The notes beneath the pieces are model-generated. The model saw only the letters and a program-made list of their open reading frames with translations, was not told the DNA's origin and searched no databases. A program made the position numbers and the translations under genes. From RYN-230 sp963723595 (lineage in GTDB: Bacteria > Actinomycetota > Actinomycetes > Streptosporangiales > Streptosporangiaceae): a stretch of DNA of 64,000 bases. Positions 8,446 through 15,682 of the stretch are shown one piece after another. Where the stretch lies: the NCBI GenBank assembly GCA_963723595.1, contig CAVRRQ010000002.1, forward strand, positions 868,001 through 932,000, written 5' to 3'. Each line of letters opens with the position of its first letter. Positions within the stretch are counted from its first letter, which is position 1.

Positions 8446-9042
8446 GTGCACATTGACCCGTCCGACCTGCAGGCGGAGGCGGTCTTGCGGGCGGAAGCGA
8501 GGCGACTCTTGACGTCAAGCCAGCCGGCGCTGGCGGGACCGCGCGGGCGATGGGCGGTGGGCGCGGGTTACGCAGCCTTCGCCTGGGGTCTTATTTTCGC
8601 GCTGATCAGCTTCTACTGGGGCTGCGGTGGCACTATCGGGCTGAGCACCGTCGGCGGCTCGATCGAGCGGCTAGCGCGCGAGCATAGCGCCAGCATCCTG
8701 GTCGCGGTCTGGGTCACCGGTCTGCTCAAGCTGGCAGGTGCTGTGCTCGCCCTCGCTCTGGTACGGCCGCGGGGAAGCAAGCTGCCGCGGCGGCTTGTCA
8801 CTCTGCTGGGCTGGACTGCCGCCGTCCTGCTGACCCTCTACGGCGGGACACTGGTGGCCGCCGACGCACTCGCCGCCACTGGCGCGATCAGGCCAAGGAC
8901 TCCGATCGCCCGGGTGCCCCTGCTGTGGCACCTGTGGGTCTGGGACATGTCGTTCCTGATCTGGGGCCTGCTATTCGCCAGCGCGGCGTGGTATTTCACC
9001 CGGCGCGACAGAGGCAACGGCATCCTCAGTGTGTCGTTATGA
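8446..9042 (+). CDS. DUF3995-type integral membrane protein
   Basis: A protein of 198 aa with four or five hydrophobic helices. The N-terminal 35 residues are charged, then AAFAWGLIFALISFYWGCGG, SILVAVWVTGLLKLAGAVLALAL, a span around LVTLLGWTAAVLLTLYGG and the C-terminal WDMSFLIWGLLFASAAWYF. The pattern FYWGCGG...GLST(V)GG...ERLA followed by a lysine-containing helix and a final WD-x-x-FLxWG-x-LF is characteristic of the actinobacterial DUF3995 family, whose function is unknown. The GTG start at 8446 lacks a clear ribosome-binding site, so it is uncertain. Dispersed element copy A stands upstream and copy B straddles its 3' end. Confidence 0.75.
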   Translation: MHIDPSDLQAEAVLRAEARRLLTSSQPALAGPRGRWAVGAGYAAFAWGLIFALISFYWGCGGTIGLSTVGGSIERLAREHSASILVAVWVTGLLKLAGAVLALALVRPRGSKLPRRLVTLLGWTAAVLLTLYGGTLVAADALAATGAIRPRTPIARVPLLWHLWVWDMSFLIWGLLFASAAWYFTRRDRGNGILSVSL

Positions 9043-9068
9043 CTTGCTGGCGGGATCTAGCCTGCATC
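9023..9068 (+). repeat. Dispersed promoter-like element, copy B
   Basis: Second copy: GTCGTTATGACTTGCTGGCGG followed by TAGCCT at 9058-9063, about 90 bp before the start of the DUF2087 gene. It overlaps the last codons of the DUF3995 gene. Confidence 0.6.
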
Positions 9069-9152
9069 CTCAACTAGCTTCCGCCGCGTCAGTTGTGCCG
9101 GACCGCTCGGGGTAGAAATGCGGGCCGACGCCCGGGCCGTAGGATCCCGTAC

Positions 9153-9524
9153 ATGGACGACTTCGACAGCTGCCTGCCGGCAGCCCTTGACCCGGCAGCT
9201 GTCCTCGAGGCTGTGGCCCGCGACCCCCAGCTGCGGGCGTTCACCAGCCACGGCAAGATCGAGACCGTGCCAGCCCGGCAGGCGCGGCGGCACCTGCTGC
9301 TGGACACGATCGCACAGGCCTTCGAGCCGGGCGTGCGCTACCCAGAGCGCCAGGTCAGCCTGTTCCTCGGTGCCCTGCACGCCGACTATGCGGCGATGCG
9401 CCGCTATCTCGTCGACGAGGAGTTCCTGTCCCGGTCCGATGGCCGCTACTGGCGCAGCGGCGGTACCGTGCTCCCGTCCCCGCCGGAAGAGGTCCGGGCT
9501 CAGGCGCTCCCCGCCGGGCCGTGA
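9153..9524 (+). CDS. DUF2087 domain protein
   Basis: A protein of 123 aa. After a short N-terminal part, the DUF2087 core is evident: KIETVPARQARRHLLLDTIAQ, then PGVRYPERQVSLFL and L-H-A-D-Y-A-A-M-R-R-Y-L-V-D-E-x-F-L-S-R, ending in G-R-Y-W-R-S-G-G. This helix-turn-helix-like domain is often found alone or fused to ArsR-type or other transcriptional regulators. Stand-alone versions may bind DNA; that is inference. Start ATG 9153 is chosen because the residues before it (arginine-rich, from 9093) match nothing. Element copy B may provide its promoter. Confidence 0.78.
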   Translation: MDDFDSCLPAALDPAAVLEAVARDPQLRAFTSHGKIETVPARQARRHLLLDTIAQAFEPGVRYPERQVSLFLGALHADYAAMRRYLVDEEFLSRSDGRYWRSGGTVLPSPPEEVRAQALPAGP

Positions 9525-9751
9525 TGGCAGGTCCGCGGGCAGCTAACGAGGCGGGGATCGAAGACGGACTGTGCTGGATCTCCGTGCGTTTGAGCGTGCC
9601 GGCAAGCGCGTCGCGTGGTGGCTGTGAGCTGTCGGCCGGATACGTCACGAAGATCTCCTTGAATGAGGGTCACGGCCGGGTGGCTGGTGATCCGAAGGAT
9701 TCCTACCCAGAACCGCGCGAAGCCGCATCAGGTCCGAACAGGCAAGCCCAA

Positions 9752-9795
9752 CTCCAGGTGTGTGGTTGTGACCTGCAGGCGGAAGTAAGTCGCCA
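9752..9795 (+). repeat. Dispersed element, copy C (diverged)
   Basis: CTCCAGGTGTGTGGTTGTGACC followed by TGCAGGCGGAA matches copy A almost base for base over the first 35 bp. The -10-like TAGCCT is replaced here by GTAAGT, so this copy may be dead. No convincing gene follows it. Confidence 0.55.
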
Positions 9796-9815
9796 TGACT
9801 AGTAAGTCAGCTAGG

Positions 9816-10217
9816 TCAGCCTCTGACCGATGGCGGGATGCCCGCCCAGTCGAGATGCGGTTGCCCGGGGCCCGGCGAATTGGCTGACCGCAGCCGGGGC
9901 CAGCACGGTTGGAGCCCGGCTGCTCCGAGGCTAAGGAACGACGTCGCGCGTCCGGGGCCAAGCAGGCTGCCGGACAGTGCGCAGGCGCCTGCGTTCTGCG
10001 AATTCATTCCGCCCGGACCCGCCCCCCGGACAAGCCACACGGCGAAGGTTGTCGAGGCGTACGGCGACGACACCGTGACCGCGAAAGCGATCTGCGTGAA
10101 CGTGGCGGCACTGCCGGTGCCCGCGGTCACCTGCAGGGTGCCTCCACCGTTGACGCCGGGGTCAGCATTAATGGAATCAGCGAGATCACCGAAGGCGCCC
10201 GCCGGGCGCTGAGCCAC
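9816..10217 (-). CDS. Hypothetical protein, low confidence
   Basis: An open frame of 133 codons. The middle part (NADPGVNGGGTLQVTAGTG and AFAVTVSSPYAS) looks like beta-rich, Gly/Thr/Ser-rich secreted or surface-protein sequence. The N-terminus has no signal peptide and the C-terminal third (after LGPGRATSF) looks like random high-GC translation. It may be a remnant of a longer gene. No family is recognised and no strong ribosome-binding site is visible. Confidence 0.25.
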   Translation of the reverse strand: MAQRPAGAFGDLADSINADPGVNGGGTLQVTAGTGSAATFTQIAFAVTVSSPYASTTFAVWLVRGAGPGGMNSQNAGACALSGSLLGPGRATSFLSLGAAGLQPCWPRLRSANSPGPGQPHLDWAGIPPSVRG

Positions 10218-10468
10218 AGGCCCGCGCTCTGGCGTACCCCAGAGGTGAATCGCGACCCGCCAGCCGGCTGGTCCCTGCCGGGCTGACAGTTCCGCTACTC
10301 AAGGTCGATTCCCGGTCCGTCAGCGCGGGGAGTTTGCCGGGAGCAGTGATCGGATCCCTGGATGCGCTACCTGAATTCTGACCGTTCCAGGCACCAGCAT
10401 CAAGACTGTGTCAATCCCTGTGGATCAAGATCTTTAGATTCCCACCGCCGGCCCCCGCAGTCGGCCCC

Positions 10469-11464
10469 TCAACGTCGGCCCCGGGGCCGGCGTCTGATCC
10501 GCAGCTGCAGCCACGTCAGCGGAACGGCGCCGACAACGCCCGCCCCGAGCGGCACGTATGGCGGCTCCGGCGCCACACGAGCGCCCAGCACCTGGTTTAC
10601 GGCGGCCTCGGCCGAGGCCTGCCCGGGGGCCCGCGCCGCACTAACCCCGTTGATGCCGGGCTGACTGAACGTCGACGGGATCGAGAGGATCTTCCAGTGG
10701 GAGGGGGGCCAGATGACCACGAAGGCCCGGCCGATCACCTTGTTCTCCGCGATGGTCCCGCCGCCAGGGTCGGACATCCGCAGCCGGGAGTCGTCGGAGA
10801 TCTGACGGTTGTCGCCCATGACCCACAGGCGCCCCGGCGGAACCACGATGTTGAATCTGATCTGCGACGGGGCCGCACCGGGATAGAGGTAGGACGACTC
10901 GTGCAGCGGCACGCCGTTCACGGTCACCAGGCCCTGGGCGTTGCAGCACGCGACCCGGTCTCCCGGTGTCCCGATCACGCGCTTGATGAAGTCGACCGGG
11001 TCGGCCGGAGTCCCGAACAGGCCCCCGATCTGGTGGAACAGCCAGCCGAGCGTGTCGTCGTAAGCGCGGACGAGGATGCTGGAGGGCGGCTTAGCCGGCG
11101 GGTTCGGGTTCCACGAGCCGTCGCCGTTGAACACGATGATGTCGCCTGGCTGGATGCTGCGGAAGTGATAGACGAGCTTGTTGACCAGGACCCTGTCGGA
11201 GGGAGCCATCAGCGTGTCCTCCATCGAGGACGACGGGATCCAGAACGCCTGGACGACGAAGGACTTGATGACCAGGGCGATGGTCAGCGCGACCACGATG
11301 AGGACCGGCAGCTCACGCCAGCCCGACATTCGCCGCTTCTTGCTGGCAGCCTCCGCGGGCTCGGTCGCCGCAGAGCTGCCATTGGACGACACCCCGTCAG
11401 CTTGTTCCCCAGCACCTTGAGCGCCGGTCGCCCCCTCGGGCCTGCCGCGCTCGTTGTTCATCAT
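10469..11464 (-). CDS. lepB: Type I signal peptidase
   Basis: An S26A signal peptidase of 331 aa. An acidic N-terminal cytoplasmic tail of about 45 residues precedes KKRR and a membrane anchor (ELPVLIVVALTIALVIKSFV). The catalytic serine lies in IPSSSM (residue 80) and the general-base lysine in FIKRVIGTPGDRV. The GDNR motif (WVMGDNRQISDDSR) completes the fold. The C-terminus adds a second hydrophobic segment (YVPLGAGVVGAVPLTWLQL) ending in arginines, as in two-anchor actinobacterial SPases. It cleaves signal peptides on the outer face of the membrane. Starts at 11464 and 11461 (ATGATG) both follow GAGGGC. It lies 125 bp downstream of a small membrane protein gene on the same strand. Confidence 0.95.
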   Translation of the reverse strand: MMNNERGRPEGATGAQGAGEQADGVSSNGSSAATEPAEAASKKRRMSGWRELPVLIVVALTIALVIKSFVVQAFWIPSSSMEDTLMAPSDRVLVNKLVYHFRSIQPGDIIVFNGDGSWNPNPPAKPPSSILVRAYDDTLGWLFHQIGGLFGTPADPVDFIKRVIGTPGDRVACCNAQGLVTVNGVPLHESSYLYPGAAPSQIRFNIVVPPGRLWVMGDNRQISDDSRLRMSDPGGGTIAENKVIGRAFVVIWPPSHWKILSIPSTFSQPGINGVSAARAPGQASAEAAVNQVLGARVAPEPPYVPLGAGVVGAVPLTWLQLRIRRRPRGRR

Positions 11465-11589
11465 CGCCCTCAACCCTTTCGTCGCCGTTCCCAGCCTTGG
11501 CGCCAGCGCCGGGCCGCCGCAGTCGATGTCCGCCGCCACCGTCGTCGCGGCGAGCGGCCTGGCCGCTGCCGGCCCTGGCCAGAGCGGTG

Positions 11590-12012
11590 TCAGCAGGCGT
11601 GGCCTTGCCGGGTCTCCCGGATGCTGTCCTGCGGGTGGCGCAGGGCAGAGGGCACGCCCGGAACGGGTGCGCGCGAGCCAGCCCGGCAATGCACGTGCGC
11701 GTACGGCGGCTGGCTCGTGCTGGCCCTGGCAGGCGCCGACGGGGTGAGGAGCCCCGCCGAGATGCCCATCGAACAAGCCATTGCCAGCAGCGCACAGGCC
11801 ACCATGCCCAGGCGCCGGCCGGGGCGTGGCGCCAGCCACTCGCGCGCCGCACCAGCGAGGTAGTTCCAGGCGATCAAGCCCGCCGGAGTGCCGTCCCTGA
11901 TCAGCAGCGCGGCCAGCTCCGCAGCCTCCTCGCCGTGGCGCCGCCGCCAGCGGGCCGGGTAACACCGCAGCGCGGTCTCGACCAGCCAGGCCGGCTGGGG
12001 GGTGGCTTTCAT
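11590..12012 (-). CDS. Small membrane protein of a PadR-linked family
   Basis: A protein of 140 aa. The N-terminal half (ETALRCYPARWRRRHGEEAAELAALLI, then GTPAGLIAWNYLAGAAREWL) is the usual opening of actinobacterial proteins encoded directly after PadR regulators. A single transmembrane helix follows (RLGMVACALLAMACSMGISAGLL), then a Pro/Ser-rich C-terminal tail with a cysteine near the end. Its ATG overlaps the PadR stop by one base, so the two are translationally coupled. The function is unknown. In related operons the protein is thought to be controlled by the adjacent PadR. Confidence 0.75.
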   Translation of the reverse strand: MKATPQPAWLVETALRCYPARWRRRHGEEAAELAALLIRDGTPAGLIAWNYLAGAAREWLAPRPGRRLGMVACALLAMACSMGISAGLLTPSAPARASTSQPPYAHVHCRAGSRAPVPGVPSALRHPQDSIRETRQGHAC

Positions 12013-12356
12013 CAGATGCCGCCCAGCTGCAGCCTCAGCCTCCCGGCCGCGCTCACCCGCTCCAGCGAATCGAGGTGCACGCGAAGCGCTGCCGCCCCCG
12101 GTGCGGTGATGCGGTAGGGATGACGCCGCTCGTCGGCGGGCAGCGGCTCGATCAAACCGAGCCGTTCCAGCCGGTCCAGCGCGCCGTAAAGCGTGCCGGG
12201 TCCGAGCTCGACACCGGCCAGATCCCTGATGTCATGGATCAGCGCATACCCGTGCTTGGTCCCGCCCGCCAGACTGATCAGGATCAGCACTGACGCTTCG
12301 CCGGCCCGGCGCAGCACGTCCTGCCCGGCCCCGCCGTCCTGTCTGCTCACAGCCAT
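12012..12356 (-). CDS. PadR-family transcriptional regulator
   Basis: A winged helix-turn-helix regulator of 114 aa, the short PadR class. The wHTH is seen in SVLILISLAGGTKHGYALIHDI, then GPGTLYGALDRLERLGLIEP and the wing ERRHPYRIT, with a final dimerisation helix around ALRVHLDSLERVSAAGRLRL. PadR proteins repress membrane transporters or their own operon in response to small hydrophobic molecules. ATG 12356 follows an AAGGG ribosome-binding site; the frame is open to 12392. It heads the leftward unit padR - membrane protein - lepB. Confidence 0.88.
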   Translation of the reverse strand: MAVSRQDGGAGQDVLRRAGEASVLILISLAGGTKHGYALIHDIRDLAGVELGPGTLYGALDRLERLGLIEPLPADERRHPYRITAPGAAALRVHLDSLERVSAAGRLRLQLGGI

Positions 12357-12461
12357 CCACCCTTCTACTACGGCCGCCAATATATCAGTCACCGTAATAG
12401 GTCAGGCGGGAAAGCGGTAGCAGGCCACACCGGCGTGCGCTGGGCCATGTCGTTCTGGGTG

Positions 12462-12863
12462 CTAGCGGATTTCGTAAGTTCCGTCTAGCCGGGCGCGGCC
12501 GATGGCGTGGCCTTTGATGGCGGCGATCACCTCATTGAGGGTGAAGCTGGCCGGCAGGCCGGGAGCCTGGTCGAGGGCGAAGAGCTGGAAGACATAGGCG
12601 TGGGGCCCGTGTGACCGTGGCGGCATGGGCCCGGCCCAGCCGCGGCGCCCGAGCGCGCCTTTCCCGTGCCGGACCCCCGGGATAGGGCTGGGGTTGGTGA
12701 GGGCGTTCTCGGGGATGCCGTTGAGCGAGGGGTCGATGCCTAGCGTGAGCGCGTGGGTGGCAGGCTTCCCGAACGGGACGTCGGGGTCTTGCACGATGAG
12801 CACGAGCTCAGCGGTGCCGGCCGGCGGCTGCGTCCAGTTGAGGGCGGGTGAGATGTTCGCGCG
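12462..12863 (-). pseudogene. PEBP/YbhB-family protein, 5' end deleted
   Basis: The last 133 codons encode most of a phosphatidylethanolamine-binding-protein (YbhB/YbcL, Raf-kinase-inhibitor-like) domain: ANISPALNWTQPP, IVQDPDVP, a central loop and HAYVFQLFALDQAPGLP, ending normally with LDGTYEIR. The first 25-30 residues, including the usual start and the first strand (R-Y-T-C-D-G), are missing. Upstream of codon 12861-12863 the frame stays open but encodes unrelated translation. Homology stops within about 10 bases of where a truncated ECF sigma gene begins on the other strand. It is therefore most likely a dead fragment left by a deletion. Confidence 0.8.
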
Positions 12864-12872
12864 GAGCAGCCT

Positions 12873-13340
12873 GGCCGCCAGGTCGCCGATGACCTGGTCG
12901 CCGAGACGTTCCTGGCCGCTTTCGCCAAGCGGGACCGGTATGACCTCGGCCACGCGGATGCCCGGCCCTGGCTGTATGGGATCGCCACCCACCTGGTCGG
13001 CGAGCATCGCCGGGACGAGGCCCGCCAGTACCGGATCCGGCAGGCCATCGCGGCCGAGCCTGAGGTTCCTGGTCACGCCGACCGGGTGGCTGCCGATCTC
13101 ACGGCCCAGGCGATGCGCACGCTGCTGGACACGGCGCTGGCCGCGCTGTCGTCCGGGGACCGCGATGTGCTGCTGCTCATCGCCTGGGAGCAGCTGACCT
13201 ATCAGGAGGTGTCGCGGGCGCTGGCCATCCCGGTGGGGACGGTGCGGTCCAGGCTGCACCGGGCGCGCACGAAGGTGCGCCAGGTCCTGGCCGGTACGGA
13301 TGCGGCTGCAACGTATGAGGAGATCACATCCAATGAATGA
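12873..13340 (+). pseudogene. ECF sigma factor, 5' end deleted
   Basis: The open frame encodes the end of sigma region 2 (VADDLVAETFLAAFAKRDRYD, then ARPWLYGIATHLV) and a complete region 4 (LSSGDRDVLLLIAWEQLTYQEVSRAL, GTVRSRLHRARTKV). The first ~35-40 residues of region 2, including the core-binding part, are absent. There is no ATG or GTG before 13086, which lies after region 2. The frame ends TGA at 13338-13340 and overlaps the start of the next gene by 8 bases, as in intact sigma/anti-sigma pairs. An ECF of the SigJ/E-like RNA polymerase sigma-70 group is likely. It abuts the truncated PEBP gene head to head. Confidence 0.8.
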
Positions 13341-13947
13341 CATGGAGCTGCTCCGGGAGCTGGCGCAGGAGACGCCCCTGCCCGCGCCTGCCGAGCTGGA
13401 CGCGGCCCGCGCCAGGCTGGCCGCCGCGATCGCCGCCGATCCGGCCGCCGGACGCATCGCAGCCGTAGCAGAGGTCACCACAGCCCAGCCCTGCCCGTCC
13501 GGCGGACAGCCTGCCGGACCGCTGCGGCCTCCCGCGCCGGTGCTGAGGGCAGGCAAGTTCATGTACGCGGGCGCCGTCAGCTCCGCCGCGTACCTGATCG
13601 TCGCGCTGCCCTTCATGGGCGACATCAAAGGCAGAGTGCTCGGTCACCCCCTCACCGCGGCCCCGCTCACCATCACGCTGGCGATAGTTTCCGGCCTGGC
13701 CGTGATCGCCCTGTGGCTGTGGATGGCGCGGGCGACCAGCCAGGGCAGGAACTGGGCGCGCATCCTGTCCACCGCGCTGTTCGGCCTGGGGACGCTGGAG
13801 CTGATCGGCAACCATGGCTTCGCGCAGGTGTTCTGCGCCGTGCTGACCTGGCTGACCGCCCTGGCCGCGGTGTGGCTGCTCTGGCGCCCGGCCTCCAGCG
13901 TTTTCTTCAGGCGATGCCGGCAGGCGGCATTGACGCGGCCATCGTGA
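13333..13947 (+). CDS. Chimeric protein: anti-sigma-like N-terminus joined to a four-helix membrane domain
   Basis: A protein of 204 aa starting MNDMELLRELAQETPLPAP. That opening, coupled to an upstream ECF gene through ATGAATGA, is typical of CU044_5270-type partners of ECF sigma factors, which usually go on with a single anchor and an extracytoplasmic domain. Here, from about residue 70, it changes to a different actinobacterial family with four membrane helices: KFMYAGAVSSAAYLIVALP, TITLAIVSGLAVIALWLWMARA, GRNWARILSTALFGLGTLEL and a last helix ending WLLWRPASSVFF. The switch suggests a second deletion or recombination joint in this locus. Whether it is expressed is unknown; its sigma partner is broken. 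Confidence 0.6.
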   Translation: MNDMELLRELAQETPLPAPAELDAARARLAAAIAADPAAGRIAAVAEVTTAQPCPSGGQPAGPLRPPAPVLRAGKFMYAGAVSSAAYLIVALPFMGDIKGRVLGHPLTAAPLTITLAIVSGLAVIALWLWMARATSQGRNWARILSTALFGLGTLELIGNHGFAQVFCAVLTWLTALAAVWLLWRPASSVFFRRCRQAALTRPS

Positions 13948-13978
13948 GCTGGCCACGACCCCGCGGCGCAAATTGAGC

Positions 13979-14007
13979 GGGCGCCCCGGGCATAACCGGG
14001 GGCCCCA
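13979..14007. terminator. Imperfect GC hairpin after the chimeric gene
   Basis: GGGCGCCCCGG and CCGGGGGCCCC form an imperfect 11-bp stem around CATAA. There is no U tract. It lies 32 bp after the stop at 13947. Confidence 0.45.
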
Positions 14008-14129
14008 GTTCGCTACTACCGCCAGGGACGCAGGGCGTCGGCGCCGGGAATGCCATCCGGGCTGGCTCGGTTTACTTACCCCGGAGGGTATTCCGGCAGC
14101 GGATACCCGTTGATACGAGGAGACACTCC

Positions 14130-14561
14130 ATGGCTACGGTCGAACTGACGGGCCAGAACTTTGAGTCCGTCGTGGGCGGCACGGACATGGTTCTGGTGGA
14201 CTTCTGGGCTTCCTGGTGCGGCCCGTGCCGCATGTTCGCGCCGGTCTTCGACCGGGCGTCGGACAAGCACTCGGACGCGGTGTTCGGCAAGGTGGACACG
14301 GACGCTGAGACCGGACTGGCCCAGCAGTTCAACATTTCGTCCATCCCCACGCTGATGGTGATCAGGGACAACATCGTCCTTTACGCGCAGCCGGGCGCGC
14401 TGCCCGAGCAGGCGCTGGAGGAGCTGATCACCAAGGCCCGCGAGCTGGACATGGACGAGGTGCGGGCGAGCATCGCCCAGGACCAGAACGACCAGGACCA
14501 TGACCACGCGCACGAGCACGACCACGCGCACGAGCACCAGCACACCGAGAACCAGAGCTGA
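14130..14561 (+). CDS. Thioredoxin with a histidine-rich C-terminal tail
   Basis: A thioredoxin fold of about 110 residues with the redox motif W-C-G-P-C (cysteines 30 and 33) inside VDFWASWCGPCRMF, and the cis-proline loop SIPTLMVI. Start ATG 14130 follows an acgaggagac ribosome-binding site. After the fold, from residue ~118, comes an unusual acidic/histidine tail of about 25 residues (DHDHAHEHDHAHEHQH) that can plausibly bind Zn, Ni, Cu or Co. It should reduce disulfides in the cytoplasm. The tail suggests a tie to metal storage or metal stress, which is inference. The gene stands alone and a hairpin terminator follows. Confidence 0.92.
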   Translation: MATVELTGQNFESVVGGTDMVLVDFWASWCGPCRMFAPVFDRASDKHSDAVFGKVDTDAETGLAQQFNISSIPTLMVIRDNIVLYAQPGALPEQALEELITKARELDMDEVRASIAQDQNDQDHDHAHEHDHAHEHQHTENQS

Positions 14562-14573
14562 CCCCACCATCAC

Positions 14574-14603
14574 GAGCCCGCCGTCCCCCGGGGTGGCGGG
14601 CTC
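14574..14603 (+). terminator. Hairpin terminator after thioredoxin
   Basis: Perfect 9-bp stem GAGCCCGCC / GGCGGGCTC around a 12-base loop, 12 bp after the stop. There is no U tract, as is common in actinobacteria. Confidence 0.7.
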
Positions 14604-14825
14604 GCTGCATGCCTCCCGCATTTCGTCCTGACCACCCGGCAATTCTGCGGCCATTAATCCTCGGTGCCGGTTAGGTCAGGAAAGTGGTCGTGGCCTGCCC
14701 TTCCGGGCTCTGCCAGGATGAGCCTGACTCGCGCCGGCCAGCCTGGACAGAGAGCCAGGCGGGCCACGCGGTCGATCCCGCCGGGACCACCGGAGGTCAC
14801 CGGCAGTATCGAACGGGGGAGCCCT

Positions 14826-15596
14826 ATGCCTGATATCCGATCCGCTGGTCTTCGCGGCCGCCTGCCGGTCAAACCACCCGGCGCACGATTCAACATCCAG
14901 TGGCTTTCCAGCTACCTCGCCACGCCATTGCCGGCGCCGGTCTACCCGGTAGACGTGTCGGCGGGCATCAAGGACTGGGGCATGCTCGGCAACGGCCCGG
15001 ACAAGACCTGCACCACCCACCCGGACGGGGTCGGTGACTGTACCTTTGCCGGCCGCGAACACTATCGCCGGGCCAAGGCCGCCGCGGGCCACGAGACCGA
15101 GAAGTGGGAGGACTCCAACCAGCTTGTTGCCGAGTACCTCCGCTACGACCACGGGAAGGACGAGGGGGCGAATATCGCCGACCTGCTCCTGAACTGGTTC
15201 AAGGACAAGAAGATCCTCGCCTTCGCCCCGGTAGACCACACGGACCCGGCCGCGGTGGACGCAGCCGCTCAGGCGTTTCATGGCACGTACGTCGGCGTGA
15301 ACCTGACCGACGACGCCGACAGCCTGTTCACCCAGCACGAGCCCTGGACGGTAAGCGGCGGCCAGCGGCCCGACCCCAACGACGGCCATTGCATCGTGAA
15401 GGTCGGATCGGACGGCCACCAGCTCGACACCTGGGTGACGTGGGGCGCGCTGCAGCAGTCCACCCTGGCGTGGACCGCCGCCTGCCTCGACGAGGCCTGG
15501 GTCATCGTCAGCGAGGAGGACGCGAAAGCGGCCAGCCTCGACATCGCCGCGCTGCGCCGCGACATCGACGCACTGCACGGCACCGGCGGCAGCTGA
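14826..15596 (+). CDS. Papain-like-fold conserved hypothetical protein
   Basis: A protein of 256 aa that resembles a recurring actinobacterial/phage family of unknown function with a cysteine-peptidase-like layout. WGMLGNGP is followed by GVGDCTFAGREHY with a candidate nucleophile Cys72, then KKILAFAPVD, GTYVGVNL and DGHCIVKVG with candidate His188, and DTWVTWGALQQST as the possible third element. The closing part is LDEAWVIVSE. Catalysis is inferred from the order Cys...His...Trp/Asp only. Start ATG 14826 follows GGGGGAG; the frame is open from 14664 without support. No signal peptide is seen. Confidence 0.7.
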   Translation: MPDIRSAGLRGRLPVKPPGARFNIQWLSSYLATPLPAPVYPVDVSAGIKDWGMLGNGPDKTCTTHPDGVGDCTFAGREHYRRAKAAAGHETEKWEDSNQLVAEYLRYDHGKDEGANIADLLLNWFKDKKILAFAPVDHTDPAAVDAAAQAFHGTYVGVNLTDDADSLFTQHEPWTVSGGQRPDPNDGHCIVKVGSDGHQLDTWVTWGALQQSTLAWTAACLDEAWVIVSEEDAKAASLDIAALRRDIDALHGTGGS

Positions 15597-15638
15597 CCGC
15601 CAGAATTCTCCGCAACGAAAACCGTCCGCAGCCGGTCC

Positions 15639-15668
15639 GGGCCCGGGGCGTCATGAGCCCCGGGGCCC
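15639..15668. terminator. Bidirectional hairpin terminator
   Basis: A strong GC stem (GGGCCCGGGGC with GCCCCGGGGCCC, one bulge) around the loop GTCATGA, placed between the convergent genes ending at 15596 and 15683. Confidence 0.7.
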
Positions 15669-15682
15669 GGGGCCGCTGCGGC

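Larger units (their letters stand above)
9525..10468. other. Region without a confident gene
   Basis: Several overlapping frames of 75-135 codons exist on both strands, but none shows a recognisable family, a good ribosome-binding site and a clean start together. The stretch holds element copy C (9752-9795) and one low-confidence minus-strand frame (9816-10217). From 10218 to 10468 I see nothing. It is likely to contain decayed sequence. Confidence 0.55.

Noticed and set aside
9521..9802. 93-codon plus-strand frame
   Set aside because: No family, no good ribosome-binding site and it includes dispersed element copy C; more likely noncoding.
12625..13197. Long plus-strand frame over the PEBP remnant
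   Set aside because: It is the antisense shadow of the PEBP remnant followed by an out-of-frame ECF region; it holds no domain of its own.
12864..13628. 5' extension of the PEBP frame on the minus strand
   Set aside because: The extension is antisense to the sigma remnant and shows no PEBP residues.
14664..14825. 54-codon N-terminal extension of the papain-like protein
   Set aside because: A better ribosome-binding site precedes ATG 14826 and the extension has no conserved features.
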